Numbered from the stretch's first letter, positions 47,310 to 56,287 are shown. The stretch is DNA of 64,000 bases from Comamonas testosteroni (GCF_000761245.1 NZ_AWOR01000068.1:372001-436000); one strand, 5' to 3'. The notes: generated from the sequence alone by a model not told the origin. Made by a program: numbers and translations.

Positions 47310-48110
47310 CTATTGAAACAGCTGGGCCAGGGCCTCGCCCGGCTCGCGGGCACGCATAAAGGCCTCTCCCACTAGGAAGGCGTCAATGCCGGCCTCACGC
47401 ATGGTCTTCACATCGTCGCGGCTCAGGATGCCGGACTCGGTCACCAGCAGGCGGTCGGCGGGCACATCCTTCTTGAGCGCAATCGTGGTCTGAATATCGA
47501 CCTCGAAGCTGCGCAGATTTCGGTTGTTGATGCCCACCAGCGGCGTCCCGAGCTTGAGAGCGCGCTGCAGCTCCTCGGCGTCATGCACTTCCACCAGCAC
47601 ATCCATGTCCAGGCTGTGCGCAATCTGCTCCATCTCGGCCATCTGCGCATCGTCCAGGCAGGCGGCGATCAAGAGCACGCAGTCAGCGCCCATCACCCGC
47701 GATTCGTAGATCTGATAGGGGTCGACCATGAAGTCCTTGCGCAGCACCGGCAGCAGCGTGCTCGCGCGGGCCTGCTTGAGATAGTCGGGCTGCCCCTGAA
47801 AGAACTGACGATCGGTCAGCACCGACAGGCAGGCCGCACTGATCTTGCCGTCGCCCACCATATAGCTCTGGGCGATATCGGCAGGATCGAAGTCGGGGCG
47901 GATCACGCCTTTGCTGGGGCTGGCCTTCTTGACTTCGGCGATCACGCCGGCCTGTCCCTTGGCGATCTTGGCACGGATGGCACCCACGAAATCGCGCGTG
48001 GAGACACGGCTTTCCGCATCGCGGCGCATCTCGGCAAACGGCACGGCCTTCTTGGCGGCAGCAACTTCCTGGACCTTGACGTCGCAGATTTTCTTGAGAA
48101 TGTCAGACAT
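47310..48110 (-). CDS. trpC: Indole-3-glycerol phosphate synthase
   Basis: 266 residues; closes the indole ring in tryptophan synthesis. Conserved parts are [54 protein letters not shown] and [12 protein letters not shown], covering the catalytic Lys and Glu residues. The ATG at 48110 follows AAGGAAAACC and lies inside the 3' end of the upstream 53-aa gene (8-nt overlap), so coupling is likely. It is the last gene of the trp unit. Confidence 0.96.
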   Translation of the reverse strand: MSDILKKICDVKVQEVAAAKKAVPFAEMRRDAESRVSTRDFVGAIRAKIAKGQAGVIAEVKKASPSKGVIRPDFDPADIAQSYMVGDGKISAACLSVLTDRQFFQGQPDYLKQARASTLLPVLRKDFMVDPYQIYESRVMGADCVLLIAACLDDAQMAEMEQIAHSLDMDVLVEVHDAEELQRALKLGTPLVGINNRNLRSFEVDIQTTIALKKDVPADRLLVTESGILSRDDVKTMREAGIDAFLVGEAFMRAREPGEALAQLFQ

Positions 48111-48264
48111 GGTTTTCCTTGTTGGTGGCGGCATCCGCTGGGCCGCGCAAGACCTTCACGATGACGCGGTGCATGCCTATGCCCACCACGATGAACAGCA
48201 GGGAGATGCCCAGCACGATCCAGGTGCCGGCATCACTCCAGATGGGCGCGTCGAGCAGGCTCAT
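48103..48264 (-). CDS. Small single-span membrane protein of 53 residues inside the trp operon
   Basis: I do not recognise a family. The frame codes for 53 residues: a short N-terminus ([13 protein letters not shown]), one hydrophobic helix of about 20 residues ([17 protein letters not shown]), then a basic turn [10 protein letters not shown] and a polar tail. Its ATG overlaps the trpD stop by 4 nt (ATGA) and its stop overlaps the trpC start by 8 nt. This exact packing between two biosynthetic genes is a sign of a real, translated gene. By the positive-inside rule the C-terminus is cytosolic. Confidence 0.72.
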   Translation of the reverse strand: MSLLDAPIWSDAGTWIVLGISLLFIVVGIGMHRVIVKVLRGPADAATNKENHV

Positions 48265-49298
48265 GCAGCTGCCTGGCCGAGCTTTTGCGAATAGGCCACC
48301 AGCTCCTGGAGCTTGGCCAGTGCCGCGCCGCTGTCGATGGCCTGTTGCGCACGCTCCAGGCCCTCTTCGATCGAGCCTGCCACATTGGCGGCATAGAGGG
48401 CGGCACCGGAGTTGAGACAGACGATATCGCGTGCCGGCCCTGCCTCCCCCTGGAGCACGCCCATCAGCATGGCTTTGGACTCCTCGGGATTGTCGACCTT
48501 GAGCGAGCGCGTGCCCGCCATGCGCAGACCAAAGTCCTCGGGGTGGACTTCATACTCGCGCACCACGCCGTCCTTGAGCTCGCCGACCAGCGTGCCCGCA
48601 CCCAGACTGATTTCATCCAGGCCGTCGCGGCCGTAGACGACCAGCGCATGCTCGGCCCCCAGGCGCTGCAGGGCACGCACCTGGATGCCGACCAGGTCTT
48701 CGTGGAACACGCCCATCAGGATATTGGGTGCGGATGCCGGGTTGGTGAGCGGGCCCAGGATGTTGAAGATGGTGCGCACGCCCAGCTCCTTGCGCACGGG
48801 GGCCACATTCTTCATGGCCGGATGATGGTTGGGCGCAAACATGAAGCCTATGCCCACATCGCGTATGCAATCGGCGATCTGCGCGGCGTTGAGGTTGATG
48901 TTGACGCCCAGCGCCTCCATGGCATCGGCGCTGCCCGACTTGCTGCTGACGCTGCGCCCGCCATGCTTGCTGACCTTGCCGCCCGTCGCCGCAATCACAA
49001 AGGTCGAGCAGGTGGAGATATTGAAGGTGTTGGCGCCGTCGCCGCCGGTGCCGACGATATCGACCAGATTCCTCTTGTCGTGCACGTTCACCTTGTTGGA
49101 GAACTCGCGCATCACCTCGGCCGCAGCCGAGATCTCGCCAATGGTTTCCTTCTTCACGCGCAGGCCGGTGATGATGGAGGCCGTCATCACGGGCGAGAGC
49201 TCGCCGCGCATGATCATGCGCATCAGGTGCAGCATTTCGTCATGGAAGATTTCACGATGCTCGATGGTTCGCTGCAGCGCTTCCTGGGGAGTGATCAT
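48261..49298 (-). CDS. trpD: Anthranilate phosphoribosyltransferase
   Basis: 345 residues; joins anthranilate to PRPP. The PRPP loop [19 protein letters not shown], the [15 protein letters not shown] motif and [25 protein letters not shown] are intact. The stop overlaps the 53-aa gene start. The 117-nt gap to trpG holds a family B repeat. Confidence 0.97.
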   Translation of the reverse strand: MITPQEALQRTIEHREIFHDEMLHLMRMIMRGELSPVMTASIITGLRVKKETIGEISAAAEVMREFSNKVNVHDKRNLVDIVGTGGDGANTFNISTCSTFVIAATGGKVSKHGGRSVSSKSGSADAMEALGVNINLNAAQIADCIRDVGIGFMFAPNHHPAMKNVAPVRKELGVRTIFNILGPLTNPASAPNILMGVFHEDLVGIQVRALQRLGAEHALVVYGRDGLDEISLGAGTLVGELKDGVVREYEVHPEDFGLRMAGTRSLKVDNPEESKAMLMGVLQGEAGPARDIVCLNSGAALYAANVAGSIEEGLERAQQAIDSGAALAKLQELVAYSQKLGQAAA

Positions 49299-49321
49299 TG
49301 CAATATCTCTCTATGTTTTTG

Positions 49322-49402
49322 AGAGCTGCCTGCGCTTATCAGCAATCGATTTCCTATTGTTTTCATTCTGAAATCAAGCAGTGACAAGCGCTGGCAGCTA
49401 TC
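49322..49402. repeat. Dispersed AT-rich repeat, family B, copy in the trp operon
   Basis: AGCTGCCTGCGCTTATCA at 49324-49341 and TGACAAGCGCTGGCAGCT at 49382-49399 are inverted copies with two mismatches, separated by an AT-rich core. The element fills the trpG-trpD gap. Confidence 0.65.
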
Positions 49403-49415
49403 AATAAATCGGCTG

Positions 49416-49997
49416 TTATTTCTGGTCAAGAAAGTTCTTCAGCATGGCATGACCATGCTCGGTCAGAATGCTCTCGGGGTGGAACTGCACGCCCTCGATG
49501 GCCAGTTCGCGGTGGCGCACCCCCTGGATTTCACCATCTTCGCTGGTCGCCGTGATTTCAAGGCATCCGGGCAGCGTGTTCTTGTCAATGACCAGAGAGT
49601 GATAGCGGTTGACCGTGAACTGCCTGGGCAGGTCGGCAAACACGCCCTTCTGGTCGGTGCTGATCACGCTGGTCTTGCCATGCATCTGCTGGCCCGCCCG
49701 GATGATGTCGCCGCCAAAGGCCGCGCCAATGCTCTGGTGGCCCAGGCAGACGCCCAAAATCGGCAGCTTGCCCGCGAAATGCTGGATCGCCGCCACCGAG
49801 ATGCCCGCCTCGTTGGGCGAGCAGGGGCCGGGTGAGATCACCAGCCGCTCGATGCCTTCGCGCGCGATCAGCGCCTCGACTTCGGCCACCGTGGTTTCGT
49901 CGTTGCGCACCACGGTCACCTCGGCGCCCAGCTCGCCAAAGTACTGGACGATGTTGTAGGTAAAGCTGTCGTAGTTATCGACCATCAGCAGTTTCAT
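49416..49997 (-). CDS. trpG: Anthranilate synthase glutamine amidotransferase subunit
   Basis: 193 residues, class I amidotransferase supplying ammonia to TrpE. The catalytic triad is visible: nucleophile Cys in [12 protein letters not shown], and His-Glu in [14 protein letters not shown]. The N-terminus [19 protein letters not shown] is typical; a 15-residue longer frame is rejected. It follows the chorismate mutase gene by 4 nt. Confidence 0.96.
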   Translation of the reverse strand: MKLLMVDNYDSFTYNIVQYFGELGAEVTVVRNDETTVAEVEALIAREGIERLVISPGPCSPNEAGISVAAIQHFAGKLPILGVCLGHQSIGAAFGGDIIRAGQQMHGKTSVISTDQKGVFADLPRQFTVNRYHSLVIDKNTLPGCLEITATSEDGEIQGVRHRELAIEGVQFHPESILTEHGHAMLKNFLDQK

Positions 49998-50001
49998 GGT
50001 C

Positions 50002-50334
50002 TTACTCCCCTGCAATTTCTTTGGGTTCACGCAGGCGCGCAAATTCCTGGTGTTCGTAGGCGATGCAGGCTTCCATCAGCGCGCGATAGACGGCCTCCAT
50101 CACATCGGGCTGGCCGCCCTCCTGCGCCGTGCGCTCACGCACTCGGCTGACGATGGCTTCGATGCGCGCCTCATCGCGCACCTGGCTCGCATCGCCCTTG
50201 ATGCGCGCCGCCTGCTGCATATAGCCGATGCGCGTGACCAGCAGCGGCACCAGCACATCGTCGAGCGCATTCACATTGCGGCGCACATCTTCCATGGTGG
50301 TGCAGTGCTGCACCAGATCGATGGCTTGGCTCAT
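50002..50334 (-). CDS. AroQ-type chorismate mutase
   Basis: 110 residues, all-helical AroQ class. Arg18, Arg35 and Lys46 have exactly the spacing of catalytic Arg11, Arg28 and Lys39 in the E. coli mutase domain. The residue matching Gln88 cannot be placed with certainty near EHQEF. It turns chorismate into prephenate, i.e. toward Phe/Tyr, yet lies between trpE (4-nt overlap) and trpG (4-nt gap). An isochorismate-pyruvate-lyase-like activity is a possible alternative for this fold. Confidence 0.82.
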   Translation of the reverse strand: MSQAIDLVQHCTTMEDVRRNVNALDDVLVPLLVTRIGYMQQAARIKGDASQVRDEARIEAIVSRVRERTAQEGGQPDVMEAVYRALMEACIAYEHQEFARLREPKEIAGE

Positions 50335-51830
50335 TCCAGACCTTCCTCAACGAGTTCTGCGGCGCGCAGCAAGGCGCGGGCCTTGTGCTCGGTCTCTCTC
50401 CACTCCAGCTCGGGCACGGAGTCGGCCACCACACCGGCAGCGGCCTGCACATAGAGCACGTTGTCCTTGATGACGCCGGTACGGATCGCGATCGCCAGAT
50501 CCATGTCGCCGGCAAAGCTCAGATAGCCGCAGGCACCGCCATAGATGCCGCGCTTGCTGGGCTCGAGCCGGTCGATGACTTCCATGGCATGCACCTTGGG
50601 AGCGCCCGTCAGCGTGCCTGCAGGGAAGGTGGCCTTGAAGACATCCATATTGTCCATGCCGTCCTGCAAGATGCCTTCCACGTTGCTCACGATATGCATG
50701 ACATGGCTGTAGCGCTCTACGGCAAAGGCTTCGGTCACCTTGACGCTGCCGGTCCTGGCAATGCGGCCGATATCGTTGCGCGCCAGATCGATCAGCATCA
50801 CATGCTCGGCACGCTCCTTGGGGTCGGCGATCAGCTCCTGCTCGGTGGCCTTGTCGGCCTCCACCGTATTGCCGCGCGGACGGGTGCCGGCCAGAGGGCG
50901 AATCGTGACCTTCTGGCCATCGGGAGTGCGCTCCTGGCGCACCAGAATCTCCGGGCTAGCCCCCACCACATGGAAATCTCCGAAATGGTAGAAGTACATA
51001 TAGGGGCTGGGGTTGAGCGAGCGCAGCGCGCGGTACAGCGACAGCGGCGAGGCCGTGAAACGCTTGTGAATGCGCTGGCCTACCTGCACCTGCATGAAGT
51101 CGCCCGCCGCAATCAGCTCCTTGGCCTTTTGCACGGCGTCCAGATAGTCCTGCTTGTCGAAGCTGCGCTCTGCGGGATAGCTCTCGCCGGCACGAATCTG
51201 CGGCGCGCTGACGGAATAGCGCAGCTGGTCCTTGAGCTGGCGCAGGCGCTTCTTGGCGCGGGTATAGGCTTCGGCCTCGCCGGGGTTGGCATAGACGATG
51301 AGGTAGAGCTTGCCCGAGAGGTTGTCGATGACGGCCACCTCTTCGCACTGCAGCAGCATGATGTCGGGCGTGCCCAGGCTGTCGGGCGGGCAGCTGCCTT
51401 CAAGCTTTTTCTCGATGTAGCGCACGGCGTCATAGCCGAAATAGCCGGCCAGGCCGCCACAAAAGCGCGGCATGCCGGGCGTGACGGCAACCTTGAAGCG
51501 CTGCTGATAGGCCGCGATGAAGTCCAGCGGATTGCCACCGGCTGTCTCCACCACCTTGCCATCGGTCACAACCTCGGTCCTGGCCTGGTCGCCGAAGCCC
51601 GAGGCGCGCACAAAGCTGCGTGCCGGCAGGCCGATGAAGCTGTAGCGGCCGAAGCGCTCGCCGCCGACCACGGATTCCAGCAAGAAGCTGTACTTGCCGT
51701 CGCCATTGGCATGGGCGAGCTTCAGATAGAGGGACAGCGGGGTTTCGAGGTCGGCAAAGGCCTCGATCAACAGCGGGATGCGGTTATAGCCTTGGGCCGC
51801 AAGCGATTTGAATTCCAGTTCCGTGATCAC
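50331..51830 (-). CDS. trpE: Anthranilate synthase component I
   Basis: About 499 residues; converts chorismate and ammonia (from TrpG) to anthranilate. The C-terminal chorismate-binding domain shows SPEILVRQE, IRPLAGTRPRG, EHVMLIDLARNDIGRIA and PAGTLTGAPKVHAMEVID. I prefer the GTG whose complement is 51828-51830 (reading V/M-ITELEFKSLAAQGYNR, with GGAG eight bases upstream). An ATG at 51851 would add seven residues and has no Shine-Dalgarno sequence. It heads the trp unit, behind a leader peptide. Confidence 0.95.
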   Translation of the reverse strand: MITELEFKSLAAQGYNRIPLLIEAFADLETPLSLYLKLAHANGDGKYSFLLESVVGGERFGRYSFIGLPARSFVRASGFGDQARTEVVTDGKVVETAGGNPLDFIAAYQQRFKVAVTPGMPRFCGGLAGYFGYDAVRYIEKKLEGSCPPDSLGTPDIMLLQCEEVAVIDNLSGKLYLIVYANPGEAEAYTRAKKRLRQLKDQLRYSVSAPQIRAGESYPAERSFDKQDYLDAVQKAKELIAAGDFMQVQVGQRIHKRFTASPLSLYRALRSLNPSPYMYFYHFGDFHVVGASPEILVRQERTPDGQKVTIRPLAGTRPRGNTVEADKATEQELIADPKERAEHVMLIDLARNDIGRIARTGSVKVTEAFAVERYSHVMHIVSNVEGILQDGMDNMDVFKATFPAGTLTGAPKVHAMEVIDRLEPSKRGIYGGACGYLSFAGDMDLAIAIRTGVIKDNVLYVQAAAGVVADSVPELEWRETEHKARALLRAAELVEEGLE

Positions 51831-51989
51831 GGGAGAAGCTCCGGGAGTCATGGCGCATGGTGCATCTGCACGGATTGATTACAGGGCAGATGACGCGTTT
51901 GAAGAGAGGGTGCGCCGGTTCATTCCAATTGGCCCGAAGTATGCAACGCATGGGGCCGCGGGGTGCACGCCGGGCTCGTGCCGGGTGCT

Positions 51990-52073
51990 TCAGCAGTTCA
52001 GATGTGCAGGCTTACGCCAGGGCCAGGCTCCCCGGTCTCCACAACCTGCATTGAACGTGCGATGAATGAACAT
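51990..52073 (-). CDS. trpL: Candidate trp leader peptide (attenuator)
   Basis: A 27-codon frame, 160 nt upstream of trpE, with Trp-Pro-Trp at positions 17-19 and a TGA stop. Trp is rare, and two close Trp codons in a short frame before trpE is the signature of ribosome-mediated attenuation. Past the stop, RNA segments CATCTG (just after the Trp codons) and CAGATG (near the trpE start) are complementary, and GCAC-CCGG...CCGG-c-GTGC can form an alternative hairpin at about 51968-52000. No clear U run is seen, so the mechanism may act on translation or use Rho. Confidence 0.6.
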   Translation of the reverse strand: MFIHRTFNAGCGDRGAWPWRKPAHLNC

Positions 52074-52082
52074 GATGCGGAC

Positions 52083-52113
52083 AGTGTAGCGCATAGCGCC
52101 GCCGCACAAGCAA
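52083..52113 (-). promoter_or_regulatory. Candidate trp promoter
   Basis: On the minus strand TTGCTT (complement of 52108-52113) and TACACT (complement of 52083-52088) are 19 nt apart. The predicted start would lie only a few bases before the leader peptide ATG, so the leader would be nearly leaderless; the real promoter might be further upstream. The rest of 52114-52276 shows no gene. Confidence 0.3.
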
Positions 52114-52276
52114 TAGCGCTCCGATGCCGTGCAACGCCCCCCTTTGCTGGGGACAGACCTGATTGCAGCCATCGCGGACAAAAACAAACATACCGTTTTT
52201 ACCGGAACGCTTGCCCACGGCGTGCAAGCGAAGCGGTCGCCAGAACTGCTCGACCGGAAATCACGAGGAGACAGCC

Positions 52277-52882
52277 ATGCCCAGTGCCCGTTTAATGCCT
52301 GCCTTGCTGCTGGCAGCCGCTCTTGCCTGCCAGGCCGCTCAGGCACAAGGCATGCCCTCCGAGCCCGTGAAACTTCACGGTGTCATCTATGCCCCCAGCC
52401 TGCAGTCCCAGGGCAGGACGCTGGAACTCAACGGCGCAGGCACCCGCTACAAGGCCGTGTTCAAGGTCTATACCGCCGGCCTGTACCTGGAAAAGCCTGC
52501 GCGCAGCCTGCAGGAAATCGCCGCCCTGCCCGGGCCCAAGCGCATCAGCGTGACCATGCTGCGCGATATCGACTCGGCCGAGCTGGGAAAGCTGTTCTCA
52601 CGCGGCATGGAAGACAACATGGAGCGGGCCGCCTTCTCCAAGCTGATACCGGGGGTGATGCGCATGAGCGAGATCTTCACCCAGCACAAAAAGCTGCTTG
52701 CAGGCGAGAACTTCATGGTGGACTGGCTGCCCGGCCAGGGCGCCATCGTGACCGTCAAGGGCCAGCCACAGGGCGAGGCCTTCAAGGAGCCCGAATTCTT
52801 CAACGCCCTGCTGGGCATCTGGCTGGGTCCCAAGCCCGCCGATCAGCAGCTCAAGAAAGCGCTGCTGGGCGAGGCAGGCTGA
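52277..52882 (+). CDS. Exported chalcone-isomerase-like protein
   Basis: 201 residues with a Sec signal peptide (MPSARLMPALLLAAALACQA, cleavage near AQAQG). The mature part has the bacterial chalcone-isomerase-like fold: RYKAVFKVYTAGLYLEKPA, a small helical middle, GENFMVDWLPGQGAIVTVKG and FFNALLGIWLGPKPAD. Bacterial members are not known to act on flavonoids; the function is unknown, probably periplasmic. AGGAG precedes the ATG. It is convergent with the speD-speE fusion gene with one base between stops. Confidence 0.82.
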   Translation: MPSARLMPALLLAAALACQAAQAQGMPSEPVKLHGVIYAPSLQSQGRTLELNGAGTRYKAVFKVYTAGLYLEKPARSLQEIAALPGPKRISVTMLRDIDSAELGKLFSRGMEDNMERAAFSKLIPGVMRMSEIFTQHKKLLAGENFMVDWLPGQGAIVTVKGQPQGEAFKEPEFFNALLGIWLGPKPADQQLKKALLGEAG

Positions 52883-52883
52883 C

Positions 52884-54149
52884 TCACTTGAGCAGCTCGC
52901 GATAATAGTTGGGCAGCGCAAACAGCGCGCCGTGCACCTGCTCGTTGTAGTACTGCAGATCCCGCACCTTGCGCTGCTTGAGGCGTTCGGCCAGTTGCGG
53001 CGCCTTCAGCTCCAGCGGATCGAGCTCATCGGATGCCACGGCCAGCCCCCAGTAAGCGCCGTAAAGCGGAATATAGAGGCCGTAGCAGCGCACCACGGCA
53101 AACTGCTGACGCAGGCTGCGCACCAGCTCGGCCACCTGCGCGCCGTGAAAGACAGGGCTGCCCAGATGCAGCACCAGCGCGCCGCCCGGCGCCAGCACGC
53201 GCTTCATGCGTGCCAGCGAGGCCGGCGCATACAGGGCGCTGGCAGGCGTGTCAGGGTCGGTCAAATCCATGAGTGCCAGATCGAAGCGCTCATCGGTTGC
53301 CTCCATCAAGGCCAGACCGTCGCCTATGCGGACCTCAACACGGTCATCATCGAGCGCACCGCGATGCACGGCTTGCAGATGCTGGCGCGAGAACTGCACC
53401 ACGGCCTCGTCCAGCTCAGCCAGCACCACGTGCTCGATGCTCGGGTGCTTGAGCAGCTCCTCGGCGGCCCCGCCATCTCCCCCACCCAGAATCAAGGCCT
53501 TGCGCGGCGCGGGGTGGGCCATGGCGGCCGGGTGCACCAGGGCCTCGTGATAGAAAAACTCCTCGCCCTCGGAGGTCATGAAGCAATCATCCAGACGCAG
53601 CACCTTGCCGAACTGCGGCGTCTGCAACAGCTCCAGCCTCTGATACGGGGTCTGCTGCGTCTGCAGCGCCGTGGCGCGATAGCCAAAACGGGCATGGGGC
53701 GTGAGCTGCTCCGTGACCCAGCCGGATTCGGACACGGGTGCAGGGTCCACGCCATGGTCTGCCGGCTGCGCCATGCCGATGTCGCCGCGCATCAATTGCT
53801 GGCGCAACACCTTTTGGGGCGCGAAAGCGCCAATCACGCCTTCCATCAGACGGCGGGCCTTGCCCGAGTTGTCGGCAGAAAAATTGCACACATAGACGTC
53901 GATGGTGACACTGCCCGTCTCGGGCCAGGTATGTATGGCCAGATGGGACTCCGCCAGCAACACCGTACCCGTCACCCCGCCGGGCTGGCCTTCATAGGGC
54001 GGAAACTTCACCCAGGTGTCATCCACCAAGGTCAGCCCCGAGGCCGCAGTCTGTTCGCGGCAAAGCCCGGCGATGGCGTCGGCATCGAGCATGAAGCGCT
54101 CATGGCCTGTGCATTGGTAAAGGTCGGCAGTCAGGTGCAGTCCGTGCAT
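52884..54149 (-). CDS. Fused S-adenosylmethionine decarboxylase and spermidine synthase (SpeD-SpeE)
   Basis: 421 residues in two enzyme domains. Residues 1-125 are a prokaryotic AdoMet decarboxylase with the self-cleavage site LLAES-HLAIHTWPE (Glu67-Ser68; Ser becomes the pyruvoyl group) and Cys88 in VYVCNFS. Residues about 145-421 are an aminopropyltransferase with GGGDGGAAEELL, ELDEAVV and the catalytic-loop Asp in MDLTDPDTPAS. One chain would thus make decarboxylated AdoMet and use it for spermidine. ATG at 54149 was chosen; a 29-residue longer frame has no family support. Autocleavage would split the chain near residue 67. Confidence 0.9.
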   Translation of the reverse strand: MHGLHLTADLYQCTGHERFMLDADAIAGLCREQTAASGLTLVDDTWVKFPPYEGQPGGVTGTVLLAESHLAIHTWPETGSVTIDVYVCNFSADNSGKARRLMEGVIGAFAPQKVLRQQLMRGDIGMAQPADHGVDPAPVSESGWVTEQLTPHARFGYRATALQTQQTPYQRLELLQTPQFGKVLRLDDCFMTSEGEEFFYHEALVHPAAMAHPAPRKALILGGGDGGAAEELLKHPSIEHVVLAELDEAVVQFSRQHLQAVHRGALDDDRVEVRIGDGLALMEATDERFDLALMDLTDPDTPASALYAPASLARMKRVLAPGGALVLHLGSPVFHGAQVAELVRSLRQQFAVVRCYGLYIPLYGAYWGLAVASDELDPLELKAPQLAERLKQRKVRDLQYYNEQVHGALFALPNYYRELLK

Positions 54150-54287
54150 GTGGCGCGAGTCCCCCTTTGTTCTCTGCCGACCGCACAGTGATGCAGGAGC
54201 CGGCATGGATTCAGACAAAGCGACCGACTCTAGCAAATATGCTTATCCGCACTCTTTCATGCCAGATATGCGGACAAAAACACAGCA

Positions 54288-54971
54288 TCACGCAACAAGC
54301 TGCGCCAGCGAATCCAGATGCGCCCTGGCCTTGACAGCCGTGATGGGCTGGCCGTGGTTGTAGCCGTAGGTCATCAGCACCACCGGGCAGCCTGCGGCAT
54401 GGGCGGCCTGGGCATCGTTGCTGGAGTCACCCACCATCAGCGTGCGCGCGGGCTCGCTGCCCAGAGCCTTGCAGGTCTCGACCAACGGCATGGGGTCGGG
54501 CTTTTTGCGCGGGAAGGAGTCGCCACCGAACACGCAGTCGAAAAAGCCGTCCAGCCCCTTGGCGGCCAGCAGCGGCTGGGCAAAAGACAACGGCTTGTTG
54601 GTCAGGCAGGCCATGCGCAGCCCCAGGGACTGGAGTGCCTGCAGACCTTCGGCCACGCCCGGATAGACATCGGCAAACTGGCCGTTGATGGCCAGGTAAT
54701 GGTGCTCATAACGCTGCCAGGCCTGGGGATACAGGGCATCGATGTTCGGTGCCTCCACATGCGCCAGCACGCAGCGGATCAGATGCTCGCTGCCCTTGCC
54801 CACCATGTTCTCGATGATTTGCGGCGCTATGGCAGGCAGTTGCAGATCGGCCAGCATGCGGTTGAGCGCTTCGGCAAAGTCGCCCAGCGTGTTCACCATG
54901 GTGCCGTCGAGGTCGACCATGACGGCATCCAGTTCCAGAGCGGCGGCGGGAGCAGGCAGATTCAGCTTCAT
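54288..54971 (-). CDS. gph: Phosphoglycolate phosphatase
   Basis: 227 residues, HAD superfamily. Motif I is VDLDGTMVNT (Asp nucleophile), motif II LTNKP, motif III Lys in RKKPDPMP and motif IV VGDSSNDAQAA. It removes phosphoglycolate formed by DNA repair or oxygenation. It normally lies between rpe and trpE in relatives; here the speD-speE gene intervenes. A family B repeat sits just upstream. Confidence 0.93.
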   Translation of the reverse strand: MKLNLPAPAAALELDAVMVDLDGTMVNTLGDFAEALNRMLADLQLPAIAPQIIENMVGKGSEHLIRCVLAHVEAPNIDALYPQAWQRYEHHYLAINGQFADVYPGVAEGLQALQSLGLRMACLTNKPLSFAQPLLAAKGLDGFFDCVFGGDSFPRKKPDPMPLVETCKALGSEPARTLMVGDSSNDAQAAHAAGCPVVLMTYGYNHGQPITAVKARAHLDSLAQLVA

Positions 54972-55036
54972 ACAACTATCAATTAAATAGCTGCATGCGC
55001 TTATTCATATTGGGCTTGCAGCCAAAAAACACTAAA
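54968..55036. repeat. Dispersed AT-rich repeat, family B, copy between rpe and gph
   Basis: CAATTAAATAGCTGCATGCG followed by CTTATTCATATTGGGCTTGC and AGCCAAAAAACACTAAAAC. It shares AATAGCTGC-x-TGCGCTTAT with the copy at 49.3 kb. The following 55040-55165 is GC-rich and may be another degenerate repeat of family A type. Confidence 0.55.
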
Positions 55037-55167
55037 ACTTTCATACCCCGACTCCAAAAGCCGCGCTCGTGTATCGAGCGCAGCCGAAGCCAGGGCAGGA
55101 AGCCAGACCTGGGCGGCCTCGCCGCCTCTGTGCAAAGGAGCCGCGGGCGCAGCGCCTTAAGCGGGAG

Positions 55168-55848
55168 TCAGGCCAGATTCTTGCGCATGGTGTCGATGAC
55201 AGCCTTGTAATCCGGCTTGCCGAAGATGGCGCTGCCAGCCACAAAGGTGTCGGCACCGGCATCGGCCACGGCGCGGATATTGGCTTCCTTGATGCCGCCG
55301 TCCACTTCCAGGCGGATATCCTTGCCACTGGCTTCAATTCGCTTGCGAGCGGCTTCCACCTTGCGCAGCGTGCTATCAATAAAGCTCTGGCCGCCGAAGC
55401 CGGGGTTCACGCTCATCAAGAGGATCAGGTCGATGTCCTCGATCACCCAGTCCAGCACGTCCAGTGGCGCGGCGGGATTGAATACCAGGCCGGCCTTGCA
55501 GCCATGGCTTTTGATGTTCTGGATGCTGCGATGCACATGTTGCGACGCATCGGGGTGAAAGCTGATGTAGTCCGCACCTGCCTTGGCAAAAGCAGTGGCG
55601 AGATCGTCCACGGGCTGCACCATCAGATGCACGTCGATGGGCACGGGCTTGCCATCGGGTGTGACCGAATGGGGCTTCAAAGCCTGACAGATCATGGGGC
55701 CGAAGGTCAGATTGGGGACGTAATGGTTGTCCATCACGTCAAAGTGGATCCAATCGGCGCCGGCCGCAATGACATTACGCACTTCTTCACCCAGACGGGC
55801 GAAGTCGGCTGACAGGATGGAGGGGGCAATACGGTAGGTGGGGCTCAT
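55168..55848 (-). CDS. rpe: Ribulose-phosphate 3-epimerase
   Basis: 226 residues from [20 protein letters not shown] (three more residues if an upstream ATG is used). It interconverts ribulose-5-phosphate and xylulose-5-phosphate. The TIM-barrel metal ligands are in [24 protein letters not shown] and [20 protein letters not shown] binds phosphate. It is divergent from apaG and upstream of gph. Confidence 0.96.
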   Translation of the reverse strand: MSPTYRIAPSILSADFARLGEEVRNVIAAGADWIHFDVMDNHYVPNLTFGPMICQALKPHSVTPDGKPVPIDVHLMVQPVDDLATAFAKAGADYISFHPDASQHVHRSIQNIKSHGCKAGLVFNPAAPLDVLDWVIEDIDLILLMSVNPGFGGQSFIDSTLRKVEAARKRIEASGKDIRLEVDGGIKEANIRAVADAGADTFVAGSAIFGKPDYKAVIDTMRKNLA

Positions 55849-55879
55849 GGATTGCAATTGTCGCAGTTACCATTAGCTC

Positions 55880-56287
55880 ATGCCGATGAATGAGTTTCTG
55901 GTCCAAGTCCAGCCCGCCTACCTGCCCGAGCAATCCGCCCCGGCCGCCGGCGTCTATGTGTTTTCCTACACCATTACCGTCACCAACACGGGTGAGGTGC
56001 CGGCGCAGCTGATTGCGCGGCACTGGATCATCACCAACGAGTTGGGCCATGTCGAAGAGGTCAAGGGCCTGGGCGTGGTGGGCCGACAGCCGCTGCTGCA
56101 GCCCGGTGAATCCTTCGAGTACAGCAGCGGCTGCCAGCTGCGCACGCCCACGGGCACCATGCGCGGCAGCTATCTCTGCGTGAATCACGAGGGCGAGACC
56201 TTCGAATGCGAGATTCCGCTCTTCGTGCTGCAGATGAATGAGTCCGGGGACCCCATGCCCATGCCCGAGAAGCGCGTTCTGCACTAA
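55880..56287 (+). CDS. apaG: ApaG/CorD-like protein
   Basis: 135 residues, a single fibronectin-III-like beta domain. Typical text: YVFSYTITVTNTGEVPAQL, RHWIITNELGHVEEVKGLGVVG and GTMRGSYLCVNHEGE. The biochemical role is unsettled; loss affects Co2+/Mg2+ handling in enterobacteria. It precedes the Gcr-like gene by 20 nt. Confidence 0.94.
   Translation: MPMNEFLVQVQPAYLPEQSAPAAGVYVFSYTITVTNTGEVPAQLIARHWIITNELGHVEEVKGLGVVGRQPLLQPGESFEYSSGCQLRTPTGTMRGSYLCVNHEGETFECEIPLFVLQMNESGDPMPMPEKRVLH

Noticed and set aside
50385-51878. 497-codon plus-strand frame opposite trpE
   Set aside because: trpE is unmistakable on the minus strand; the opposite frame has biased composition and starts without a ribosome site.
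55040-55165. Possible third copy of the family A repeat between gph and rpe
   Set aside because: Only short stretches (a CCTGGCTTCGG-like block and small hairpins) agree; alignment by eye is not convincing, so it is mentioned only as a tentative note.
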